This document shows, one piece after another, positions 1 through 6,535 of a stretch of 9,553 bases of DNA. The position numbers and the translations under genes are program-made. The DNA lies in the NCBI GenBank assembly GCA_030604165.1, contig JAUVWK010000085.1, forward strand, positions 1 through 9,553, read 5' to 3'. The stretch's first letter is position 1; each line of letters starts with the position of its first letter. The stretch comes from Alphaproteobacteria bacterium. Its GTDB lineage: Bacteria; Pseudomonadota; Alphaproteobacteria; UBA828. The notes beneath the pieces were generated by a model. The model was given only the letters and a program-made list of their open reading frames with translations. It was not told the origin of the DNA and ran no database searches.

Positions 1-1
1 C

Positions 2-496
2 TCGATTCGGGCAAAGATGGGAAAGAGCGGTCATGTCCTCATGGTGCTCGGGCGCTACGATGGGACGGACTTGCACTGGATTTCGGCCGATAAAGTTGCG
101 CTCGTTACGCGGGGTGGGTGTCTGGTGAAGTCGGCCGGCCTGCCCGAAAACCTGAAATACACCGGATTTGCCGGCGACGATCCGGTGAGCGGTGGCCTGC
201 ATCGACTCCGTGAGCGTGTCGACTTGCGCCGAGTCGTGGATATCGATGCCGGCAGCCGCTACGGGCTGGCGGTCACGAGCACGCTGGAGCCCTTGGGCTC
301 GGAGCTGATCGAAATCCTCGAGCGCAGCTACGAGACGGTCGTCGTGCGCGAGACCAACGTGATCGAGTTGTTGAACTGGGAATTCCAGAATATTTTTTGG
401 GCGGACGCCAAGACGGGCTTCGTTTGGAAAAGCATCCAACATACGACCCCAGGCCTGCCGCCCGTCGAGATCGAGATATTGAAACCTGCGGCGTGA
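2..496 (+). CDS. yjbF: YjbF/GfcB-family lipoprotein, 5'-truncated by the window edge
   Basis: The frame is open to the left edge and reads SIRAKMGKSGHVLMVLGRYDG, so the ATG at 17 is very probably internal and the true start, with signal peptide and lipobox Cys, lies outside. Recalled E. coli YjbF has a matching region: a 'YAS' segment, then a 'VLG' strand, 'W-S-D', 'LVT-G-LVK--GLP-NL'. Here these are MVLGRYDG, HWISADKVALVTRGGCLVKSAGLPENL and a C-terminal FVWKSIQHTTPGLPPVEIEIL. Family members are outer-membrane-associated lipoproteins encoded with YjbE, YjbG and YjbH in group-4-capsule or exopolysaccharide loci; their exact biochemical role is poorly defined. The visible part, about 165 residues, covers most of the mature domain. 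It ends at TGA 494-496 and faces the small YjbE-like gene tail-to-tail. The family call rests on remembered motifs, not a search. Confidence 0.75.
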   Translation, partial: SIRAKMGKSGHVLMVLGRYDGTDLHWISADKVALVTRGGCLVKSAGLPENLKYTGFAGDDPVSGGLHRLRERVDLRRVVDIDAGSRYGLAVTSTLEPLGSELIEILERSYETVVVRETNVIELLNWEFQNIFWADAKTGFVWKSIQHTTPGLPPVEIEILKPAA

Positions 497-664
497 GCAC
501 GGCCGGTATCAAGCTGCGGGCCCACGAAAAGCGCGCTAAGCAGCGCCCGGACCGGTGAAGACCGACCGCCGCCGAACAACCCTTCCCGTGCGGGGAACTC
601 AAGAATCGGAGCGGCTGGTTGCCTCGCTGGCTGCCGCGCGGACCCGGAAAACGAAAGAGGCGAC

Positions 665-949
665 TTAGTTTGTCGTGGTCGTGGTCGTGGTGGAGGCGAC
701 AGTCGCGCTATCGTCGCTCACCACCACGGCGACAACCGCGCCGGCGACCGCAGCCGCGGCAACCCCGGCCGCCACGGCACCCGCGCTAATACCGCCGGCC
801 GCCGCACCGCCTGCGGCACCGCCCGCAGCCGCACCGCCTTCCGATGCAGCAGCGGCCGCTGCGCCTTCTTCCTGCGCCAGGACAACCGCCGGAGCCGCCA
901 TCAGGGCACCGATAGCGACCGCAACAGCTAAACGCTGCAGAATTTGCAT
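665..949 (-). CDS. yjbE: YjbE/GfcA-like small secreted protein, Ala/Gly-rich with poly-Thr tail
   Basis: A 94-residue protein in three parts. Residues 1-25 are a signal peptide (MQILQRL, hydrophobic core, likely cut after VLA). Residues 26-54 are low-complexity Ala/Gly with Glu/Ser. A hydrophobic Ala/Val stretch follows at about 55-77, then SDDSATVAS, seven threonines (87-93) and Asn. E. coli YjbE and GfcA share this plan: short, signal peptide, Gly/Ala-rich, C-terminal run of Thr. That, and the neighbouring YjbF-type gene, is the basis for the name; low complexity means sequence similarity alone is weak. The start is set by AAGGAG 7 nt before ATG at 949. In E. coli yjbE and yjbF are co-directional; here they converge. 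The likely role is in export or surface display of polysaccharide. Composition bias makes a spurious frame conceivable, but the ribosome site, signal peptide and context argue against it. Confidence 0.72.
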   Translation of the reverse strand: MQILQRLAVAVAIGALMAAPAVVLAQEEGAAAAAASEGGAAAGGAAGGAAAGGISAGAVAAGVAAAAVAGAVVAVVVSDDSATVASTTTTTTTN

Positions 950-955
950 GCCATA

Positions 956-961
956 ACTCCT
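956..961 (-). promoter_or_regulatory. Strong ribosome binding site of the yjbE-like gene
   Basis: Read on the minus strand the sequence is AAGGAG, then TTATGGC, then ATG at 949-947. This is a near-perfect anti-16S match at 7-nt spacing. A second ATG (954-952) lies only 1-2 nt from the site and out of frame, so 949 is the start. Confidence 0.75.
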
Positions 962-978
962 TCAATTGACGTGGGGGC

Positions 979-1007
979 TTAATATCGTGTTTGCCGATGT
1001 TCTGCAA
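979..1007 (-). promoter_or_regulatory. Candidate sigma70-type promoter for the yjbE-like gene
   Basis: On the minus strand TTGCAG (1007-1002) and TATTAA (984-979) are separated by 17 nt. This would put the transcript start near 972, leaving a leader of about 22 nt that just contains the AAGGAG site. The -35 match is poor (3 of 6), so an activator might be needed; an inverted repeat sits directly upstream. Confidence 0.3.
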
Positions 1008-1010
1008 TAA

Positions 1011-1031
1011 GGGTAACTCAAAAGTTAACCC
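1011..1031. promoter_or_regulatory. Inverted repeat, possible operator upstream of the yjbE-like gene
   Basis: GGGTAACT and AGTTAACCC form two arms around a 4-nt centre, pairing fully except for one extra A in the right arm. The element ends a few bases upstream of the candidate -35 of the yjbE-like gene, a common place for an activator or repressor site. No T-run follows on either strand, so it does not look like a terminator. The regulator is unknown. Confidence 0.35.
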
Positions 1032-1140
1032 TAGCCGATAGCAGTGCTTCGGTAACGCCATCGATTGCGGCAGAAAACAACAGGTCCCGGCTCGATGTTT
1101 AGTATTTGTTCTTAGAGCTCGCACATCTCCGCCCAGCCGC

Positions 1141-2121
1141 TCACAACCCGTGATAGCGCCTGAACCAGTCGACGAACTTAGGGATTCCCTCGTCGATTCG
1201 GGTCTTCGGGACAAAACCGAAGTCGCGCTGAATGGCACTGATGTCGGCGCAAGTCTCGCGCACGTCCCCGGGCTGCATGGGCTCGTGAAGGAACTCGGCC
1301 TTTCGCCCGAGCGCAGCTTCCAGAACCTCGACAAACCGCATCAGCGGCTCGGGCTGGTTGTTGCCGATGTTATAGATACGCTGCGGTGCGTTTTCGCCGT
1401 CGTCGCGCGGCGGCGCGTCGAGCACCGCGAGCACGGCCGGCACCAGGTCGTCGATGTAGGTAAAGTCGCGCCGCATGTCGCCGCGATTGAAAAGCCGGAT
1501 CGGCCTGCCCTCGAGAATCGCCTTGGTAAAGATATAAGCTGCCATGTCGGGGCGGCCCCACGGCCCGTACACCGTGAAAAATCTCAGCCCCGTCGCGGGC
1601 ACGCGGTAGAGATGGGCATAGACGTGGCTCATCAACTCGTCCGTCTTTTTCGTCGCCGCATAAAGGGAGACGGGCTCATCGACGCGATGAGCCTCGGCAA
1701 AGGGAATGTTTGTGTTGCCGCCATAGACCGAGCTGGAACTGGCGTAGACGAGATGGCGCAGGTTGGGCAAGGCGCGGCACAGCTCGAGGATCACTAGCTG
1801 GCCCATCACGTTGGCCTGAACATAGGCGTACGGGTTGATCAGCGAATAGCGCACACCGGCCTGGGCGGCGAGACGCACGATGGCCGCGATGTCCTGGCCG
1901 TCGCCGACCGCCTCCGTCATCGCCGCGCGATCCGCGATATCGATGCGTCGAAACGCGAACCCGGCCTGTGCCTGCAACCGCTTAAGACGCGCCTCCTTGA
2001 GCGAGACGTCATAGTAGTCGTTCAGGTTATCGATCCCGAGCACCTGGTCGCCGCGCGCCAGCAACGCGGCGCAAACGTGGTGGCCCAAAAAACCGGCGGC
2101 GCCGGTGACGACTACGGTCAT
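1141..2121 (-). CDS. NAD-dependent epimerase, UDP-glucuronate 4-epimerase type
   Basis: A 326-residue extended short-chain dehydrogenase/reductase that should invert C4 of a UDP-sugar through a keto intermediate on bound NAD. The Rossmann loop is TGAAGFLG (6-13), with D31 ending strand 2. The catalytic set is ASSSSVYG (127-134) and YAATK (Y154, K158). The stretch IDNLNDYYDVSLKEARL (30-46), YGPWGRPDM (185-193) and RRDFTYIDD (217-225) are typical of the UDP-glucuronate 4-epimerase (LpsL-like) branch, rather than GalE or TviC. Length is close to the roughly 335 of that group. The usual 'HLAAQAGVRYS' reads RLAAQAGVRYS here (R83). Start ATG at 2121 has GAGGAA 8 nt upstream. It is divergent from a TviB-type dehydrogenase, so its substrate may be an N-acetylated UDP-hexuronate instead of plain UDP-glucuronate; sequence alone does not decide. 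Confidence 0.9.
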   Translation of the reverse strand: MTVVVTGAAGFLGHHVCAALLARGDQVLGIDNLNDYYDVSLKEARLKRLQAQAGFAFRRIDIADRAAMTEAVGDGQDIAAIVRLAAQAGVRYSLINPYAYVQANVMGQLVILELCRALPNLRHLVYASSSSVYGGNTNIPFAEAHRVDEPVSLYAATKKTDELMSHVYAHLYRVPATGLRFFTVYGPWGRPDMAAYIFTKAILEGRPIRLFNRGDMRRDFTYIDDLVPAVLAVLDAPPRDDGENAPQRIYNIGNNQPEPLMRFVEVLEAALGRKAEFLHEPMQPGDVRETCADISAIQRDFGFVPKTRIDEGIPKFVDWFRRYHGL

Positions 2122-2255
2122 GGATCGAATTCCTCGATGACGACGATTCGGGTCCTGACACCCGGCCGCGCCGACGGCACCGAACCATACGCCGTCGCGC
2201 CAAAGAAATCATCCCGCTGGGCCTTGCAGGTGGGCGCTGCCGCGGCGAAGATCGT

Positions 2256-2284
2256 TTGACAGGATAATGGATTCGGGCCAATAG
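2256..2284 (+). promoter_or_regulatory. Weak promoter candidates in the divergent gap before the dehydrogenase
   Basis: A consensus TTGACA (2256-2261) lies about 108 bp before the dehydrogenase ATG. The hexamer at 17-nt spacing, CAATAG (2279-2284), is a poor -10. An alternative -10, GATAAT (2263-2268), has no good -35. The 247-bp gap must hold promoters for both divergent genes; I can see no convincing one for the epimerase. Confidence 0.25.
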
Positions 2285-2368
2285 CAGCGCTCGGCGGGAT
2301 GAGTTCTTTGGGGCGACGGCCGGTCGAACCGCCTGATGCCACGGGGCGGCGATCAAGGGGCGGCGACA

Positions 2369-3691
2369 ATGAGTGAGATCACGACACCGCCGAGGCAGAT
2401 CGGGGCTGAGACGCGGGTCGCGGTCGTCGGCCTCGGCTATGTCGGCCTGCCGTTGGCCGTGGCTCTCGCCGCGCACGTCGAGGTGCTCGGCTACGACATC
2501 AGCGAAAGGCGCGTGGCCGAGCTGCAGGCCGGCGAAGATCGCACGCACGAAGTTTCGCCGGAGCGCTTGGCTGACTCGACGCTTGCGGTGACGCACGACC
2601 CGGCGCGCCTGAAGGATGCCGATTGCTTCATCGTCACCGTGCCGACCCCGGTGGACGAGCAAAAGCGACCTAACCTCGATGCGCTCTTGGCGGCGGCTCG
2701 GACCGTCGGCGAGCAGCTTGCGCCGGGTGCGTTGGTGGTGTTCGAAAGCACGGTCTGGCCCGGCGTCACGGAAGATATTTGCCGGCCTGAGATCGAACAG
2801 CGCTCGGGCCTGACCTGCGGCGTCGATTTTCACCTCGGCTACTCACCCGAGCGCATCAACCCGGGCGATCGTGAACATACGGTCGAGCGCATCGTCAAGA
2901 TCGTGGCGGCGCAGGATGCCGAGACGGCGCAGGCGCTCGCGACGCTTTATGGCAAGGTCACCGCGGGCGGCGTCTTCATCGCCAAGGATATCCGCACCGC
3001 CGAGGCCGCCAAGGTCATCGAAAACGCCCAGCGCGACATCAACATCGCCTTCATCAACGAGGTCGCGCAGATCTTCCACAAGATGGAGCTGTCGGTGCAC
3101 GACGTCCTTGAGGCGGCCAACACGAAATGGAACTTCCTCGACTTCAAGCCCGGCTTGGTCGGCGGCCACTGCATCGGCGTCGATCCGTATTATTTGGCCC
3201 ACCGCGCGGTCGAGATCGGCCACGACCCCGAGATCATCCTCGCGGGCCGCCGCATCAACGACTCCATGGGAACGTTCTTCGCCGATTCGATCATGGCGCA
3301 ACTCGCCGGCAGCTCCGGATCGACCGGCACGCCGGGGCCAATTCTCGTGCTCGGCTTGAGCTTCAAGGAGAACGTGCCGGACCTGCGCAACAGCCAGGTC
3401 GTGGATATCGTCGCCCGCCTCAGAGTGTGCGGCTACCGGGTCCAGGTCCACGATCCCGTGGCCGATGCGGCTGAGGCCAAGCGGCTCTATGACATCGAGC
3501 TCAAATCCGATCTTGCCGACGCGAACGCGCAATATATTTGTGTGCTCGGCGCCGTCGCGCACGATGCGTTTCGCGCCTTCACCACCGAGAGCTTCGCCGC
3601 GCTGCTCGCGCCGGGCGGGCTCGTGGCCGATATCAAGGGGCTGTGGCGCGACGTGGCCATGCCCGCCGGCATCAGGCGTTGGACACTCTGA
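2369..3691 (+). CDS. tviB: UDP-N-acetylhexosamine 6-dehydrogenase, VipA/TviB/WbpO type
   Basis: A 440-residue nucleotide-sugar dehydrogenase that oxidises C6 of a UDP-sugar to the carboxylate in two NAD-dependent steps. The N-terminal NAD fold has [12 protein letters not shown] (20-31) and D43 in GYD. [15 protein letters not shown] (90-104) and [13 protein letters not shown] (158-170) follow. The central substrate helix has K215 and N219 in AEAAKVIEN. The catalytic cysteine is C268 in [11 protein letters not shown], preceded by [14 protein letters not shown] (251-264). The C-terminal UDP-binding domain has [12 protein letters not shown] (331-342). The [22 protein letters not shown] pattern and [14 protein letters not shown] fit the branch making UDP-GlcNAcA or UDP-GalNAcA, as in Vi antigen and O-antigen synthesis, rather than UDP-glucose dehydrogenase. 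The start is ATG 2369, with AAGGGG 8 nt upstream; an in-frame ATG at 2336 lacks such a site. The product likely feeds a capsule or exopolysaccharide, possibly via the divergent epimerase. Confidence 0.92.
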   Translation: [440 protein letters not shown]

Positions 3692-3696
3692 ACCGA

Positions 3697-3708
3697 CCGG
3701 CGCGCCGG
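3697..3708. repeat. 12-bp perfect palindrome between convergent genes
   Basis: CCGGCGCGCCGG lies in the 21-bp gap between the stop codons of the dehydrogenase and ispE. It could fold only as a short GC hairpin with almost no loop, and no T-run follows on either side. It may contribute to termination, but in such GC-rich sequence it may also be chance. Confidence 0.25.
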
Positions 3709-3712
3709 CAGA

Positions 3713-4624
3713 TCAAGCGGGTGGGGAAGGCATCAGCGCTTCGACATCGTTGATCAGCGTGCTCGCCTCGACCCACCAGTCGGGCCAGGCGGATTTGAGC
3801 CCGCGCGCGGCCCGGGCGGCCGTCGCGGTGTTGTCGAACAGGCCGAAACAGGTCGCGCCGCTGCCGCTCATGCGCGCCAGCCGACAGCCCGCCGCCGCCG
3901 CCAACCCGTCCAGCGCCGCCGCGATCGCCGGTGCCAGCGCGCGCGCCGGCGCCTCGAGATCGTTGCGCCGCGCGGCGAGCAATCGCGCTAGCGACGCCGT
4001 ATCCGCCGGCGTGGCCTCGAACCGCCCCGGCACCGAATAGGGACCATCGCGGGCGCCGAAAACCGCGGCGGTCGACAGCGGAATACCTGGATTGACCAAC
4101 ACAAGCCCGACGTCGGACAAGTCCGGCCCGGGCGCGAGACGCTCGCCGATGCCGCCGACGAACGCCGTGCGGCCCATCAGACAGACCGGTACGTCAGCGC
4201 CAAGGCGGAGGGCGAGGGCGAAGAGCTCGTCCTTGTCCGGGGACAACCGCCAAAGCGCGGCCAAGGCACGCAACGCCGCCGCGGCGTCCGACGAACCGCC
4301 GCCGACACCAGCCGCTACCGGCAAACGCTTGTAGAGGCGGATAGAGGCCCGTGCCTGGATGCCCGCCGCCTCGGCCAGAAGGCGCGCGGCGCGAGCGATC
4401 AGATTTTCGCCCGTCGCGTTTTTTAGCGCCGCGGCGAAAGGTCCGGCGACCGCGACGGAGAAGCCCTCGTCCGCTGTCACGAAGAGGCTGTCGTGGACGG
4501 CGGCGAACGTGATCAGGCTGTCCAATTCGTGGTAGCCGTCGGACCGCTTGCCGGTGACATGGAGGTAGAGGTTGAGTTTGGCGGGCGCGGCGACGCTGAG
4601 GCCGTCGCCGAAGCCCCTCGTCAC
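3713..4624 (-). CDS. ispE: 4-diphosphocytidyl-2-C-methyl-D-erythritol kinase
   Basis: A 303-residue GHMP kinase of the MEP isoprenoid pathway. It phosphorylates the 2-hydroxyl of CDP-methylerythritol using ATP, in the cytosol. The N-terminal APAKLNLYLHV (13-23) carries catalytic K16. RSDGYHELDSL (27-37) binds substrate. The ATP loop is LPVAAGVGGGSSDAAA (101-116), and catalytic D144 lies in LGADVPVCL. The C-terminal GHMP motif is RMSGSGATCFGLF (251-263). Length is normal. The start is GTG at 4624: its GTGA overlaps the TGA of the upstream TPR gene, a classic sign of translational coupling, with AAGG about 8 nt before it. As the last gene of a minus-strand run after ETF-QO and the TPR protein, it probably depends on their transcript. 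It is presumably essential if, as usual in Alphaproteobacteria, no mevalonate route exists. Confidence 0.97.
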   Translation of the reverse strand: MTRGFGDGLSVAAPAKLNLYLHVTGKRSDGYHELDSLITFAAVHDSLFVTADEGFSVAVAGPFAAALKNATGENLIARAARLLAEAAGIQARASIRLYKRLPVAAGVGGGSSDAAAALRALAALWRLSPDKDELFALALRLGADVPVCLMGRTAFVGGIGERLAPGPDLSDVGLVLVNPGIPLSTAAVFGARDGPYSVPGRFEATPADTASLARLLAARRNDLEAPARALAPAIAAALDGLAAAAGCRLARMSGSGATCFGLFDNTATAARAARGLKSAWPDWWVEASTLINDVEALMPSPPA

Positions 4625-6477
4625 GGGGTGCCTTCAGGCAACGCCTCGGCAGTCAAACCCTTGACCAGCTTGCGCCGGATAATGGCCGCCAACTCGACAT
4701 CGGGGCCGAGCTCGAGCGAGCGATGCCACTGGAACTTGGCTTCCATACGGCGCCCCACGCGCCAGTAGGCGTCGCCGAGATGGTCGTTGATGATCGGATC
4801 GGACGACAGCAGCTCGACGGAGTGCTCGAGGCGATCGACGGCCTCTTCATACTCGCCGAGACGATAGAGGGCCCAGCCCAGGCTATCGACGATGTAGCCG
4901 TCGTTGGGCCGAAGCGCCACGGCCTGCTCGATCATTTCCTTGGCGCGCTGCAAATTCATGCCCTTTTCGATCCACGAATAGCCCAGATAGTTCAGCACCA
5001 GCGGCTGTTCCGGTTGGAGCTCCAAGGCGGCCAGGAAGTCAGCCTCGGCGAGCGGCCAGCGGTCGGTCCGCTCGAAGGTGACGCCGCGCGCATAGAGCAG
5101 CGACCAGTGCCGCGCCTCCATCTCGGGCGTGCGCCCGATGGCGATGCCGTAGGCCTCGGCGGCACCGGCGTAGCTCTCCCGCATACGCAAGGTATCGCCC
5201 AGGGTGATCGCGGTATCGGCGCGGTCGGGCCGCTCCGCCACCATGTTCCGGAGGGTCTGCTCCGCCTCTTCCACGCGGTCCAACGCGGCCAGGTTCGTGG
5301 CGGCGCGAAGCCGCGCGGTCCACGAAAATGGCGAGCGGGCGTCCACCTGGCGATAAACCGCGAAGGCCTCTTCGTGGCGCGACAGGCTATCCAGAATTTC
5401 GCCGATCAGGATTTGCGCTTCCCAGAAATCCGGCCGCAGATAAATCGCCAGCCGCGCATATAAAAGGCCCGCGTCTCCGCCATTGTCTTGCGGCAAGGCG
5501 CTGGCCGCGCCAAAGAACGCTTCCGCTAATCCGGCTTGGGCGGTCGGCACGGCGCGCTCCGGTTTGCGCCCCTCCTCGATGCGCGCCAAGATTCCTTCCA
5601 GCCAGAGCGTGTCGGGATTTTGTTCCAGATAAGCCTGATAAAGCGCCCGCGCGTCGTCGAGGCGACCGGCACGCTCGAGAAAAGCGCCATAAGCCGCCAC
5701 CGTGCGTAGCGTCCCGCCCGGCACGGCCTTGACTGCCTTGCCGTAATGCTCTTCCGCCGACGCCGGCTGCTCCACCAGGTCGAACAGCAGCCCGGCGTGG
5801 AAATCGAAATAGGGACCGAACACGGAGTGGCTCGCGAGCGGCTGCAACACCTCGATCGCGGCGGCCGAATCGCCACGGCCCATTTCGATCCAGCCCTCGA
5901 TCATCGGCAGCAAGAGGGCGTACACCCCTTCGCGCGGGATCTCGACCAGCCGCTCCTTGGCCGCTTCGAAATCGCCGGCCTTGGCATCCTCGACCAAGAG
6001 CAGCAAATGGCCGAGCATCGATTCCGGATCCAGCGCGATGAGCTGCCGGGCGAGATCGCGCGCCTGGTCGAAGCGCCCGTCCGCGATCATCAGGATCAAG
6101 GTTCGGCGAAGCAGGCTCTGATTATCGGGATCCTCGGCCAGGGCACGCGACATGTATTCCGCCGCTGACGAAATGTCCCGGGTGGTGTAGGCGTAACGCC
6201 CGGCCAGATAGCTCCCGAGCGGCGAGGTACTGACGGCGGCCGGCGTCTCGTTGGCGGCAGCCGGCACCGCGCTCTCCTGTTCGGCGGGCGGCGGCAACGG
6301 CTCCGCACTCGACTCGGGCTCGCTCATCAGCTGGGCGCAAGAAGCCAACGGAACGGCGAGGGCGACAACCGGGAGCACGCGCCACCATGGCGCCGCCGCG
6401 CCGGGCTTTCCGTCACGCTTGGTGCGGGAAAAACGCAATATCTTCACGCCAACGAATCTATCCAATGTCGGGCGCAT
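4621..6477 (-). CDS. TPR-repeat lipoprotein, probably outer-membrane anchored
   Basis: A 618-residue protein. A long basic N-region (RFSRTKRDGK) precedes a hydrophobic segment WWRVLPVVALAVPLASC. The lipobox is LASC with C47 as lipidation site, followed by a Pro/Glu/Ala linker to about residue 83. The rest is helical repeats. Clear TPR units include AAEYMSRALAEDPDN, then late ones LNYLGYSWIEKG (495-506), DSLGWALYRLGEYEEAVDRLEHS (539-561) and NDHLGDAYWRVGRRMEAKFQW (564-584). The 'LNYLGYSW...VDSLGWALYRLG' pattern recalls the Pseudomonas LbcA class, which tethers a periplasmic carboxy-terminal protease; that link is a weak family resemblance, not a functional assignment. The start is ATG 6477: AGGTGA lies 6 nt before it, whereas the in-frame TTG at 6483 would directly abut that site. 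It sits 58 bp after ETF-QO and overlaps ispE by GTGA. It is probably a periplasm-facing scaffold for protein partners. Confidence 0.85.
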   Translation of the reverse strand: MRPTLDRFVGVKILRFSRTKRDGKPGAAAPWWRVLPVVALAVPLASCAQLMSEPESSAEPLPPPAEQESAVPAAANETPAAVSTSPLGSYLAGRYAYTTRDISSAAEYMSRALAEDPDNQSLLRRTLILMIADGRFDQARDLARQLIALDPESMLGHLLLLVEDAKAGDFEAAKERLVEIPREGVYALLLPMIEGWIEMGRGDSAAAIEVLQPLASHSVFGPYFDFHAGLLFDLVEQPASAEEHYGKAVKAVPGGTLRTVAAYGAFLERAGRLDDARALYQAYLEQNPDTLWLEGILARIEEGRKPERAVPTAQAGLAEAFFGAASALPQDNGGDAGLLYARLAIYLRPDFWEAQILIGEILDSLSRHEEAFAVYRQVDARSPFSWTARLRAATNLAALDRVEEAEQTLRNMVAERPDRADTAITLGDTLRMRESYAGAAEAYGIAIGRTPEMEARHWSLLYARGVTFERTDRWPLAEADFLAALELQPEQPLVLNYLGYSWIEKGMNLQRAKEMIEQAVALRPNDGYIVDSLGWALYRLGEYEEAVDRLEHSVELLSSDPIINDHLGDAYWRVGRRMEAKFQWHRSLELGPDVELAAIIRRKLVKGLTAEALPEGTP

Positions 6478-6535
6478 CGCCAATCACCTAATGCCTCTTT
6501 GGCGACAGGCGAGCCCGACCGTTCGTGCCGAGTGC

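Noticed and set aside
583..597. TTCCC-GTGCG-GGGAA hairpin between the two convergent polysaccharide genes
   Set aside because: A 5-bp stem without a T-run on either strand is too weak to call a terminator in this GC-rich sequence.
1150..1797. 215-codon plus-strand frame opposite the epimerase
   Set aside because: Antisense shadow; the opposite strand has the full set of epimerase motifs.
2336..2368. Earlier in-frame ATG for the dehydrogenase
   Set aside because: It has no ribosome site, the added residues (MPRGGDQGAAT) are not typical of the family, and ATG 2369 has AAGGGG at good spacing.
2027..2833. 268-codon minus-strand frame covering the divergent gap
   Set aside because: It overlaps the start of both real genes and is extremely Arg-rich with no motif; it would also block the only space for the two promoters.
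2843..3562. 239-codon minus-strand frame inside the sugar dehydrogenase
   Set aside because: Antisense shadow of a well-conserved enzyme, with Asp/Leu/Val-rich composition typical of the complementary frame and no domain.
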